Shown here one piece after another: positions 27,721-36,463 of a stretch of DNA of 64,000 nt. A program made the position numbers and the translations under genes. This DNA is from Roseburia sp. (lineage in GTDB: Bacteria; Bacillota; Clostridia; Lachnospirales; Lachnospiraceae), in assembly GCA_026168605.1 (NCBI GenBank), contig JAPFDX010000042.1, positions 1 to 64,000 on the forward strand, given 5' to 3'. The number at the start of each line of letters is the position of its first letter. Positions within the stretch are counted from its first letter, which is position 1. The notes beneath the pieces are model-generated. The model was given only the letters and a program-made list of their open reading frames with translations, was not told the DNA's origin and ran no database searches.

Positions 27721-30684
27721 TTAATATTCCCAGACCGCGTGGCTTCCCCTCTCTGTTCTTGTGACAAGAAGTCTGTGGTCAATCTGCTCTTTCAATTCGG
27801 TCACATGGGAGATGATCCCCACCAGACGCTCACCGCCGGAGAGTTCGTTTAAAACCGTGATCGCCTGCGCTCTCGCCTGCGCATCCAGCGAGCCGAAGCC
27901 CTCGTCGATAAACATCATGTCCAGATGCACTGCTCCCGCCCTGCGTATCGCGATGTCCGAAAGCCCCAGCGCCATCGCAAGCGCCGCTAGAAACGACTCA
28001 CCGCCGGAGAGCGTCTTGACGTCGCGCTCACTGTTTGTCACGAGACTGTACACGGACAGATCCAGACCCTCGTTGGATCTGCGCCCGGTTTGTCCGGCTT
28101 CCTTTAGCTTTAGAATAAACTGCCCGCCGCTCATCGTCAAGAGACGTCTGTTCGCCTCGTGGATGATCTCCTTGAAATACTGGCGCTGGATGTAGGTCTC
28201 AAAATCAATTTTTGCCGAGCCTTTCAGTCTGCCGTCCGCAGTGTAAAACAGGCTTTTTATGACTTGATCCTCCGCTTCCAGCTTCTCCCGCTCCGCAAGA
28301 TAGTGCCCGCTCCGACGCAGCACATCCGTATCTGTCAGATACGCATTGCCCATGACGCTGCGCTTCTTCTCTGTCTCCCTGCGCGCCGCGTCCGCCTCCG
28401 CGATCCGTGCTCTAAGCTCCGTCACATCGGTTTCTTCCCTTCCTTCGACCGCCTTGTAAAGCGCGGCCTTCCGCCCCTCATTCTCCTTGCACTGCTCGAG
28501 ATACTCCTGCGCTTCCGCCGCCAGACATTTTTTCTCCTGCTCCGGCAGCAGCGCTGTGCGGTACGCTTCCTCCGTTTCAAAGCCTGCGCCTGCCACCGCC
28601 TGCAAAAACGCCTCATGAAGCTGTGCACACAGCTCTGTCAACTGGCGCAGAGTTTGGGTCTCCTGCATACACTGCCCCTGACGCATATCGAGCTGCTCCT
28701 TGCAGGCTTCATTCTCCCTCTGCAGGCGCAGACAGTCCTCCTGCCTTCTCTCCATCTCCCGCGTCAGCACACGGATGCGCTCCTGCGCCTCCGTCTCCGT
28801 CACATAGGACAACTGCTGCCGGATCCGCTGTGTTTCCGCCTGCCCTTGCGCAAGTTCCCGCCGCAGCGCCATCAGCGCTTCCCGGTCGCCACCTTCCGGC
28901 AACTCCGTTTCCGACACCCTGTCTGTGTGCGCCGCCGACTCCTCTCCCGGCTGCCAATCGGTACGATCTGCCGCCCCTGCTACCGGCTGCTGCCGGAGTA
29001 TCGTACCCGCCGACCTCACACAGCGCTCCAGCTCCTCCTCGCTGCTCCCGCAAAAATCCCTCGCCTCATTTTCAAAGGCGCTGCGTAGCCGCGTCTCCTG
29101 CACGGTGGCGTCGTTTTCCTCCTGCTTCCAACGCTCAAAGCTACGGTACGCCTCCTCGCGCATTTGCTCCGCCGCATTGCGCTCTTCCTCCGCGCGCTTG
29201 ACATCCACCTCGCCGACCGCGGTCTCTGAAAGCTGTGCCGGATGTGGGTGCTCCGTCGAGCCGCACACCGGACACGGCGCGCCCTCTCTTAAGTTCTGCG
29301 CCAACACCCCCGCCTGCTCCGCGAGAAATCCACGGTACACGGCTTCGTAATCGCGCGCTGCCGTTTCTGCCCGCTGCACAGTCTGTTCCCAAAAAAGCCC
29401 TGCCGCCTGCCGCTTTTGCTCCGCCTGCCGCCGCCGTTTCCCACACTCTAACAGCTCCTTTGCATCCCGGACAAGCTTCCTTCGAAAGGCAGCTTCTGCC
29501 GCCTCATACGCGAGCCGGAGTTTTCGCTCCGCCTCTTGTGCCTCACTCATCCTGCGGTACTCCGGCAGACTCTCCTCAATGCGGTTTCGCTCCCTCGCGG
29601 TCTCCTCATTCCGGCGCGCCACGGTCTCCTGCATTTCTCTCAGGCGTTCCCTGCGCTCTGTGAAGCGCTCCTGCTCTCCCTTAAGCCATTCCTCCAGTTC
29701 CGCGCAACGGCGTTTCGTCTCCTCCCGTTCCCGCTCCTTTTCCAGATATTTTTCTTCCTCCGCGAAAACCTGCCGTGCCTGCTCCGCCAGCGCGATGCGC
29801 CTGTTTTTTTCCTCCCATGCGCCTCTTTCCGCCGCAAGCTCCTGCTCACGCTTTTCACAGTTTTTCAGGTCGTCAAACAGACGGTTGATCTCCTCCGCCT
29901 GCCTGAGCTGTCCGTTCAGCTCCCCAAGCTTTCTCTGCCGCTCCTCAAGCTCTGCCGCAAGCTCCTGCTCCCATTTGCGGATCTGCTGCACCGCTTCCGC
30001 AAGCGGAAGCTCCTCCATGCCTTCGCGCGGCAGGATCACCCTTGCAAGCTCCTGCTCCGTCGCACGACGGTTCTCCTCCAGCGCATCGTCAAGCGCCGCC
30101 GACCGCCGCCGGAATGTCTCCTGCACGCTCCAGTACTTTCCCGTCCGAAACAGCTTCGAGAATATCACCTTCCGCTCATCCGACTTCGTGTAGAGAAGCT
30201 TCAGGAAATCCCCCTGCGCGATCATCACGATCTGCGTAAACTGTTCCGCCGTCAGTCCGATAATCTCCTCCAGTTTTGCGTCCGTCGCACTTTTTTTCTC
30301 CGGAAAAACACTCCCGTCCGGCAGTGTCAGCTCCACCCCGGCGGGAACCTTCTGCTCCCGGATCTTTCCGTTTTTCAGTTCGCGTGTGATCCGGTATTCT
30401 GGATTCCTGCGCACCTTATAACATTCCCCGGCATAGGAAAATGTAAACTCCACATACGTCTCCTGCGCAGATTTCGCATACTGCGAGCGCATCATACCGC
30501 CGCTGCGCTCCCCGCCGCTCGTCTTATCGTAAAGCGCGTAGGTGATCGCGTCAAAAATCGTCGTCTTGCCTGCCCCCGTATCTCCGCTGATCAGAAACAG
30601 ACCGCCCTTTTGTCCCGTAAAATCGATCTCCGTTCTGTCTGCATACGAGCCAAACGCAGACAACACCAGCCGTTGTGGTCTCAT
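27721..30684 (-). CDS. sbcC: Exonuclease SbcCD subunit SbcC
   Basis: ATPase of the SbcCD (Rad50-Mre11-like) complex that opens hairpins and cleaves palindromic or protein-blocked DNA ends. 987 residues: Walker A GDTGAGKTTIFDAI near residue 34, two long Glu/Arg-rich coiled coils around residues 180-480 and 500-790, the zinc hook CPVCG near residue 475, and a C-terminal ABC signature TLSGGESFLAALAMALGLSD near residue 888 with Walker B HLDMMFIDEGFGSLD. The start codon overlaps the sbcD stop (ATGA). Hairpin-rich repeats in this genome are its natural substrates. Confidence 0.96.
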   Translation of the reverse strand: MRPQRLVLSAFGSYADRTEIDFTGQKGGLFLISGDTGAGKTTIFDAITYALYDKTSGGERSGGMMRSQYAKSAQETYVEFTFSYAGECYKVRRNPEYRITRELKNGKIREQKVPAGVELTLPDGSVFPEKKSATDAKLEEIIGLTAEQFTQIVMIAQGDFLKLLYTKSDERKVIFSKLFRTGKYWSVQETFRRRSAALDDALEENRRATEQELARVILPREGMEELPLAEAVQQIRKWEQELAAELEERQRKLGELNGQLRQAEEINRLFDDLKNCEKREQELAAERGAWEEKNRRIALAEQARQVFAEEEKYLEKEREREETKRRCAELEEWLKGEQERFTERRERLREMQETVARRNEETARERNRIEESLPEYRRMSEAQEAERKLRLAYEAAEAAFRRKLVRDAKELLECGKRRRQAEQKRQAAGLFWEQTVQRAETAARDYEAVYRGFLAEQAGVLAQNLREGAPCPVCGSTEHPHPAQLSETAVGEVDVKRAEEERNAAEQMREEAYRSFERWKQEENDATVQETRLRSAFENEARDFCGSSEEELERCVRSAGTILRQQPVAGAADRTDWQPGEESAAHTDRVSETELPEGGDREALMALRRELAQGQAETQRIRQQLSYVTETEAQERIRVLTREMERRQEDCLRLQRENEACKEQLDMRQGQCMQETQTLRQLTELCAQLHEAFLQAVAGAGFETEEAYRTALLPEQEKKCLAAEAQEYLEQCKENEGRKAALYKAVEGREETDVTELRARIAEADAARRETEKKRSVMGNAYLTDTDVLRRSGHYLAEREKLEAEDQVIKSLFYTADGRLKGSAKIDFETYIQRQYFKEIIHEANRRLLTMSGGQFILKLKEAGQTGRRSNEGLDLSVYSLVTNSERDVKTLSGGESFLAALAMALGLSDIAIRRAGAVHLDMMFIDEGFGSLDAQARAQAITVLNELSGGERLVGIISHVTELKEQIDHRLLVTRTERGSHAVWEY

Positions 30685-31835
30685 TGTATCTCCTCCTGCC
30701 CCGCGCGGATGACCTCGCCAAGTACCTTTTTCTCCTGCTCCGTCAGATCGCGCCCGTTCATTTCCGCAAAAAAGCGGCAGAATGCCGCATACGGCTCAAG
30801 GCTCTCCCCCTCCTCCGCAAAAGAAAGGATTTTCCTCGTGCGCGCATTGTCCACACGGATTTCCAGAATATGGTCAAACTGCTCCTCCAGACGCTCCTTT
30901 GGCTGGTACGCCTCCAGCTCGTCGGTCAGCGTGATGCTCACATAATCGTGCCGGTATTCCTCCGGCGTTTCGGTCAAAATCTCCTCCAGCGTTCCGCTCA
31001 GCTTCCGCACCCTGCGCAGCGGCGCGAGCGGCAGCTCACGGATCACGGGCGCACGCCCCTTTTCCAAAAGCTCCACCACCGTGACACTCTTTTCATCCTC
31101 CGCCTCGCTGACCGAATACGCCAACGGCGTTCCACAGTACCGGAACGTCTCTTTCCCGATCTTCTGCGCTCGGTGGATATGCCCGAGCGCCGCATAGTCA
31201 AAGAGCGCAATCGCCGATATATCCACGTTCTCGATGCCGCCGACCAGCCGCACTTCGGAATCCGACACGGACGGCTCACTTCCGCCCGCCGTGTAAAACT
31301 GATGGCTGACGAGCACATTTCTCCGCGCGCTGTCAATGTTTTCACGCTCCAGCAGACGGCGCACCGCCAGATCATAGGTCAGTTCCTCTCCTGGGAAAAG
31401 ACTGCGGACATACGCGGGCTTTACAAACGGCAGCAGGTAAAAATCCACCTCCCCGTAAGGATCAAAAAGCGTCACCTTGCGCAGGGACTCCTCCTCCCTC
31501 ACAGGCGGCATCCCCGCAATGTGCACCCTATGCTTTGCCAGAATACTGCTCGCAAAATCAAGCCGCTTCGCGCTGTCGTGATTTCCCGCAATGATGAGCA
31601 CCGACGGCTGCGGCGTCTGCTCATCGAGCATCGTCAGAAAACGGTCAAAAACAGAAACCGCCTCCGCCGACGGCACGGGACTGTCATAGATATCGCCCGC
31701 CAGGATCACGGCGTCCGGCTGTTCCCTTTTGACCAGTTCCACAATTTTATCTAAAATATCACGCTGATCCGCCGCCATGTGGTAGCGGTGAAGCTGCTTT
31801 CCGATATGCAGATCCGATAAATGAAAAAACTTCAT
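30681..31835 (-). CDS. sbcD: Exonuclease SbcCD subunit SbcD
   Basis: Manganese nuclease partner of SbcC. About 384 residues with the calcineurin-like phosphoesterase motifs FHLSDLHIGK (residues 3-12), ILAGDIYD near residue 49, IIAGNHDSAKR near residue 83, VLVSHQFY and ALGHIHRAQ near residue 215, followed by the capping domain. ATG 31835 is preferred over ATGs just upstream because GGGGAG lies 5 nt before it. It heads the sbcD-sbcC-murI operon. Confidence 0.95.
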   Translation of the reverse strand: MKFFHLSDLHIGKQLHRYHMAADQRDILDKIVELVKREQPDAVILAGDIYDSPVPSAEAVSVFDRFLTMLDEQTPQPSVLIIAGNHDSAKRLDFASSILAKHRVHIAGMPPVREEESLRKVTLFDPYGEVDFYLLPFVKPAYVRSLFPGEELTYDLAVRRLLERENIDSARRNVLVSHQFYTAGGSEPSVSDSEVRLVGGIENVDISAIALFDYAALGHIHRAQKIGKETFRYCGTPLAYSVSEAEDEKSVTVVELLEKGRAPVIRELPLAPLRRVRKLSGTLEEILTETPEEYRHDYVSITLTDELEAYQPKERLEEQFDHILEIRVDNARTRKILSFAEEGESLEPYAAFCRFFAEMNGRDLTEQEKKVLGEVIRAGQEEIQ

Positions 31836-31950
31836 AGTCTCCCCCATCATGATTTCTTTTTAAATTTTACTATATAATTGAAAAGTTTTCACCCTGAAAC
31901 CGCATATCCATGTTATAATAGTAATAAGTAACTACCGGAGGTGGCTTGCA

Positions 31951-32349
31951 ATGAAACAGCAAGGCTTATTTGAAAACTATAAATACTGTGAATTTTGTAA
32001 AAAACCGCTGCCATTGGATCAGGAATCAACTCTTTGTCCTGCCTGCCAGGAGACCATGCTTTTTCAAGAGGTCAAAGAGTATATCCGGGCGAACGACGTC
32101 ACCGAGTACGACGTCGCCTCACATTTTAATCTCCCCCTTCAACAGGTAAAACAGTGGATCCGCGAGGGACGTATCGAATATAAGGACAGTCACCTCAATA
32201 CGATCTCGATGTACTGCATCAAATGCGGCGCACCGATTTCTTTCGGACAGCTCTGTCCCAAATGCTTAAAACAGATGAATATGGCGGGACATTCCTGCGG
32301 CTCTCCGTTGGAAGACAGCCGTATGCGCTATTTCGGCAAGGATTCCTAA
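31951..32349 (+). CDS. Zinc-ribbon/HTH protein (YvyF-like)
   Basis: 132 residues with two zinc-ribbon-like Cys pairs: CEFC...CPAC at residues 13-33 and CIKC...CPKC at residues 90-109, and between them a helix-turn-helix-like stretch (VASHFNLPLQQVKQWIREGRI). This matches the YvyF-type proteins annotated as flagellar operon proteins, but no flagellar genes are near. It may bind DNA or RNA; function unknown. GGAGG precedes ATG 31951 and a TATAAT is at about 31914. It is divergent from sbcD and converges on the NUDIX gene. Confidence 0.7.
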   Translation: MKQQGLFENYKYCEFCKKPLPLDQESTLCPACQETMLFQEVKEYIRANDVTEYDVASHFNLPLQQVKQWIREGRIEYKDSHLNTISMYCIKCGAPISFGQLCPKCLKQMNMAGHSCGSPLEDSRMRYFGKDS

Positions 32350-32837
32350 GGTATCCCGGTAACGCTTTTTACAAGCTGCCATGCGACGCCGCCCTCCCGC
32401 AGCATCGGGAGGGCGTTCTCATATCCCACCCAGCGCGCGGCGTCCACCTCGCCGGACAGCACGAAGTCGCGCTTTTTCACAGAAGCCTTATAACCCAGCA
32501 TCAACATCTCTTTTTTCTCGTACGGATAGCTTCTGATATATTCCAGCCGTTCCACCTTTTGTCCGATCTCCTCCCGGACCTCACGGATCACCGCATCCTC
32601 CGCCGACTCCCCGGGTTTCATCACGCCGGCGACACAGACATACGAGTCTGCCGACACATAATTTTGCCGGAGCAGCGCGATCTCCCGCTCCTCGTTCACC
32701 ACAGCGGCGATAATGCTTGTGGTAAACATATCCCAGAGCGGAATGTTACATTTTTCACAGAAGGGGATCCTCCCCTCGTCGCCGATTTCTTTTTTTATCA
32801 GTTTCTTGCCGCAATACGGGCAGTATACAAAGCGCAT
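32346..32837 (-). CDS. NUDIX hydrolase with N-terminal zinc ribbon
   Basis: 163 residues. A zinc ribbon (CPYC ... CEKC, residues 5-29) leads into a NUDIX domain; the Nudix box GVMKPGESAEDAVIREVREE with following IG (G-x5-E-x7-REV-x-EE-x-G) is near residues 73-95. Zinc-ribbon NUDIX proteins include NADH pyrophosphatase NudC, but this is shorter and lacks NudC's SQPWPFPxS motif, so the nucleotide substrate is open. AGGAGGG precedes ATG 32837; the open frame upstream is not supported. The stop overlaps the YvyF-like gene's stop by 4 nt. Confidence 0.85.
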   Translation of the reverse strand: MRFVYCPYCGKKLIKKEIGDEGRIPFCEKCNIPLWDMFTTSIIAAVVNEEREIALLRQNYVSADSYVCVAGVMKPGESAEDAVIREVREEIGQKVERLEYIRSYPYEKKEMLMLGYKASVKKRDFVLSGEVDAARWVGYENALPMLREGGVAWQLVKSVTGIP

Positions 32838-32915
32838 CGTCAAATTCTCCCTCCTGCGTTTCTCTGTACAAAAAGGGAGAGCCTGCGTTTGCTCCCCTCT
32901 CTGCATTTTCTCTCT

Positions 32916-33410
32916 TTACTTTACAACCACGCGCGGATATTTTACCATCACTGCGTCAAGCATCTCCTCGTCCGGTTCGATCTCATAGCGCACCATGCCC
33001 TTCTCGCCCTTGCAGATCAGCTCATAAACCTTCGCATCCCCGCTGCCGGAGGTCAGATTCTTACAGCTAAGATTTCTGTCGTTCTCATACTTGTATACAC
33101 TCCGGTCGCCCTTCGGCGCGATCGTGATCACATCCTCCATCTGCACCTCACCCAGATTCTTGCGCTTGCTCTTGCCCCGGATCTTTGCAAAACGAAACTC
33201 GCCGTCATAATATGTATATTCGAATTCGATATCCGAATGAAAGCAGAGGAAATACCACAACACTGCGCCGATGATCGCCGGAAGTGCAAATATGATCGGA
33301 ACAAGCATTGCCAGAACAAGCATCACGCAAGTCAGCACAAACAATCCAATGTCAAATACCTTTTTTCCTATTGTCCGCTTCTTTGGAACAATCACTAATT
33401 TTTCACCCAT
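32916..33410 (-). CDS. DUF6106-like membrane protein
   Basis: 164 residues. Two hydrophobic segments (about residues 18-38 and 40-57) follow a short basic N-terminus; the rest is a soluble beta-rich domain ending EMLDAVMVKYPRVVVK. It resembles the DUF6106 family of clostridial proteins, of unknown role. It stands alone between the NUDIX gene and vanT with ordinary codon use. Confidence 0.65.
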   Translation of the reverse strand: MGEKLVIVPKKRTIGKKVFDIGLFVLTCVMLVLAMLVPIIFALPAIIGAVLWYFLCFHSDIEFEYTYYDGEFRFAKIRGKSKRKNLGEVQMEDVITIAPKGDRSVYKYENDRNLSCKNLTSGSGDAKVYELICKGEKGMVRYEIEPDEEMLDAVMVKYPRVVVK

Positions 33411-33522
33411 ATAAACCTCATTTCTGTGTGCCCTGTGATCCTCACACCTGCTATTCGCAGCCTGCGCCGCTATCTTTCTATTGTAACACGATTGCGGCGC
33501 ATAGAAAAGCCTTTTCTTTGGT

Positions 33523-35658
33523 TTATTGTGAAACAGTTACATTCTTTAAGCGTGCTCCCATCCGGCTGAGCAGCTCATTTGTGATCGTTCCGCAGGCTCC
33601 GGCAAGCTGAGGCGCGAAAATCTTCTCTCCGCCTGCCGCACCGATCAGGAGCGCCTCGCTTCCGGCACGCACATTCGGAATATCCGTGACGTCCACAGTA
33701 AGCTGGTCCATGCAGACCCGCCCCACAACAGGCGCGTAGCAGCCGTTTATGAGCACGCCGCCTTTCCCGCACGAGAGTTCTCGCGGATAGCCATCCGCAT
33801 AGCCGACCGGCAATAAGGCAAGCTGCGTCTCCCGCTCCGCGACAAAGGCTCTGCCATACCCCACGCTTTCGCCAGACTTCACCCGGCGCAGCAGAACGAC
33901 TCTGGACTTCAGGGAAAGCACCGGTCGTAAATCCGGCGTTTGTATCGTCCGTTCCTCTGCATTACTTAAGATCCCGTATAAAGCGATGCCTGCCCGCACA
34001 TAGTCGCATTTTAACTCCGGGTAATTGAGCAGCCCGTAGCTGCTCTGGATGTGAACCGCAGGGATCGTGATCCCCTCTTTTTTCAGCACATCCAGCGCCT
34101 GATAAAAGCGGTCGATCTGCCCTCTCGTATAGGCGGCGTCCTCCGCCGCCAGACTGTCCGACACGCACAAATGCGTATAAATTCCGCACAGCTTTAGATA
34201 TTTTAATTTACATACCTTCGCAAGTACCTCCGTCTCGTCAGCCGCAAACCCAAGCCGGTGCATCCCCGTATCAACCTTTATGTGCACCTTCACCGTGCGA
34301 CGCTGTGCATTCAGGCGCAGTGCGTGCCCCAGATCAACAACCGTCTGTGTCAGATCATATTTCACAAGCTCGCGCACACGCCCGGGCGACGTGCAGCCGA
34401 GAACCAGTATCTCTCCCAGGATGCCGCAGCGCCGCAGCCTGATCCCCTCGTCGACCGTTGCCACCGCAAACGCGCGGACGCCCAGCCGGTTCAGATGCAC
34501 CGCCGTCTCATACATCCCGTGCCCGTAAGCCTCCGCCTTCACCACCGCCATCAGCTCACAGCCCGGCTGCATCAGCCCCCGCAATTCCCTGACATTGTGC
34601 GCCAGATTGTCCACATTGATTTCCAGATACGCGCGGTCTCTGTCCCTGTCACAGGTTTCCCGTTTCGGCCGGTATTTTCTCCAGAGAGCGGTGCCTCCCA
34701 CGGCAAATACAGCCGACAAGGCGGCAACCACCAGAAAATGAACGACGGAATTTTCAACCAAAAGCTCCCACAACCCAAGCAGTCTTGCCGCCGGACGCAG
34801 CATGACAATGACGAGCGGATGGATGAGATAGATCACGAGGGAGACGTCGCGCAAAAACGCCAGCCTTCTGCCCCTGATATGCAGCAGCGCCCCAAATAAA
34901 AAGTACATACAAAACGGCAGGAGCAGATACATACTGTCATGACGCTGCAATGAGAAATGGCGCAGCAGCAACGCCTCCGCAAGCATCAGGGAAAAGCTGA
35001 CGCAAAAGCCCGCCACGCACACCGACAGCTTCTTTCGCTCCTTTTGCGCCAATATCCCGCCCAGCAGGAAAAAGAGCGGCGCAAAGAAAATCCCGTTTCT
35101 CGTGTAGTCGGACACTAAGAAAAGCTGTGTGTAAAAGCAGCGCACGCCGGAGAACCGTTCCGCGAGTCCATAATAGCTGTCCCCAAACAGACCTACGAGA
35201 TAAAGCACCGCTGCTGCCGCAAGCGCGCGCCGCTCCCCAAGCTTTCCCATCAGCCCCCACGCGAGCAGAGCGCCGAGCATCGCGGCGGGGAGATACCACA
35301 GATGATAGAGCGTTCCGTCAAATGCCAGAGCCTTCAGCAGCTTTGGCAGGAAATGCTCCGTCTGAAAATATCCCTGATACACATTAACTGGGAGATAGAG
35401 CAGAATCGCTGCGCCATAGATGACCGCCGTCTTTTTTTCAAAGTCCCAGAGCCTTTTCGTATGGCAGACATCTCTGGAGATCAGGAAGAATCCCGACGTC
35501 ATAAAAAAGAAGGGGACGCCCACACGGGCGAGCACCCGCGTCAATATAAAATCTCCCGTTTCGCTGACATCCGCCAGCGGCGACGTGTGGATCGCGACCA
35601 TAAAAAACGCTGCCGCCAACCGAAACAGATCAATTCCCGTGTACTCTTTTGTCCTCAT
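33523..35658 (-). CDS. vanT: VanT-type membrane-bound serine/alanine racemase
   Basis: 711 residues, a fusion. Residues 1-340 form about ten transmembrane helices of acyltransferase-3 type (YTGIDLFRLAAAFFMVAIHTSPL at the start in part), thought to import or handle L-serine. Residues 345-711 are an alanine-racemase fold: PLP lysine in MAVVKAEAYGHGMYE near residue 375, and the second catalytic Tyr region with LLPVGYADGYPRELS near residue 620. VanT makes D-Ser for VanG. The gene overlaps vanXY by 29 nt, so they are coupled. The length equals known VanT (about 700). It could also act as an alanine racemase. Confidence 0.92.
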   Translation of the reverse strand: MRTKEYTGIDLFRLAAAFFMVAIHTSPLADVSETGDFILTRVLARVGVPFFFMTSGFFLISRDVCHTKRLWDFEKKTAVIYGAAILLYLPVNVYQGYFQTEHFLPKLLKALAFDGTLYHLWYLPAAMLGALLAWGLMGKLGERRALAAAAVLYLVGLFGDSYYGLAERFSGVRCFYTQLFLVSDYTRNGIFFAPLFFLLGGILAQKERKKLSVCVAGFCVSFSLMLAEALLLRHFSLQRHDSMYLLLPFCMYFLFGALLHIRGRRLAFLRDVSLVIYLIHPLVIVMLRPAARLLGLWELLVENSVVHFLVVAALSAVFAVGGTALWRKYRPKRETCDRDRDRAYLEINVDNLAHNVRELRGLMQPGCELMAVVKAEAYGHGMYETAVHLNRLGVRAFAVATVDEGIRLRRCGILGEILVLGCTSPGRVRELVKYDLTQTVVDLGHALRLNAQRRTVKVHIKVDTGMHRLGFAADETEVLAKVCKLKYLKLCGIYTHLCVSDSLAAEDAAYTRGQIDRFYQALDVLKKEGITIPAVHIQSSYGLLNYPELKCDYVRAGIALYGILSNAEERTIQTPDLRPVLSLKSRVVLLRRVKSGESVGYGRAFVAERETQLALLPVGYADGYPRELSCGKGGVLINGCYAPVVGRVCMDQLTVDVTDIPNVRAGSEALLIGAAGGEKIFAPQLAGACGTITNELLSRMGARLKNVTVSQ

Positions 35659-36439
35659 CCTTTTCCACCCTTCTTTTGGTCTCTCGTTTCCGACGTCTCT
35701 TTTCCAGCGTCACAATAAAGCCGTCCATGTTGTTGCCGGAAATCCAGTAATCGCTGTCGTCCGGCAGTGCAAGCACCGTCTCCTCACATTGCGCCAGAAC
35801 ATAATAAATTTGTGCTCTGCTCCCATCTGAACCGCAAAACAACAGAGGGCGCTCCCTTGTATATGCCTTTAGAAACATCAGATATTCTTCCAGACACAAA
35901 CCTCTTTCTTCCATAATAGAGGCGTGCGGTCTCCCCACATATCGGAAATGCCACGGCTCATGGGCGATTCCCGTGATCGTCTCCTTATCCTTCCCATAGC
36001 GCTCAATAAATCCGTAGTCCGCCGCCATACCGCGAAACTCTCCGCAAATTCCGGTATACGGAAATTCAGGGCGGATAAAATCGATCGTTTCCTTTTTGAC
36101 GCCGAGATCGATCGCAAGCCCCGTCTGGTGCTCGCTGTGATCCGGCAGCGCGACATATTTTTTCGTAAATATCTCGCCGTTTTCCAGCAGAGACTGCGCA
36201 TAGATTTCCTCCTGCTCCTGCCTCGTGCGCCAGCCGCTGACCGGAACGATCCCATCTCCTGCCCCGAGCCTCTCTAACAGCTCCCTAAGCCGCAGCGCGG
36301 CAGTCTCACACAGCAAAATCTCCGGCGAATCCTCACGCACTGCCATCCGCTTTTCTTCCCTCCATTTCAGCGGATAGTCCGCATTGACAAGCACCAGAGC
36401 TCCCTCCGCAATCATTTCTCTCTGTATCACTATCTTCAT
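35630..36439 (-). CDS. vanXY: VanXY/VanY-type D,D-peptidase
   Basis: 269 residues of the M15 zinc peptidase family. The metal site SEHQTGLAIDLG (SxHxxxxxxxD) is near residue 112 and the second site EPWHFRYVG (ExxH) near residue 160. It would remove D-Ala-D-Ala or the terminal D-Ala so that D-Ser precursors dominate. Unlike many VanY it has no signal peptide or N-terminal membrane anchor, which fits a cytoplasmic VanXY. A C-terminal extension of about 70 residues (IYYVLAQCEETVLALPDDSDYW) follows the catalytic domain. It lies 24 bp after vanG. Confidence 0.88.
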   Translation of the reverse strand: MKIVIQREMIAEGALVLVNADYPLKWREEKRMAVREDSPEILLCETAALRLRELLERLGAGDGIVPVSGWRTRQEQEEIYAQSLLENGEIFTKKYVALPDHSEHQTGLAIDLGVKKETIDFIRPEFPYTGICGEFRGMAADYGFIERYGKDKETITGIAHEPWHFRYVGRPHASIMEERGLCLEEYLMFLKAYTRERPLLFCGSDGSRAQIYYVLAQCEETVLALPDDSDYWISGNNMDGFIVTLEKRRRKRETKRRVEKDEDKRVHGN

Positions 36440-36463
36440 CGTATTTCTCTCCCCTCTGTGCCG

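Noticed and set aside
29536-30945. 469-codon plus-strand open frame
   Set aside because: Antisense to sbcC/sbcD coiled-coil coding; Leu/Phe/Arg-rich shadow.
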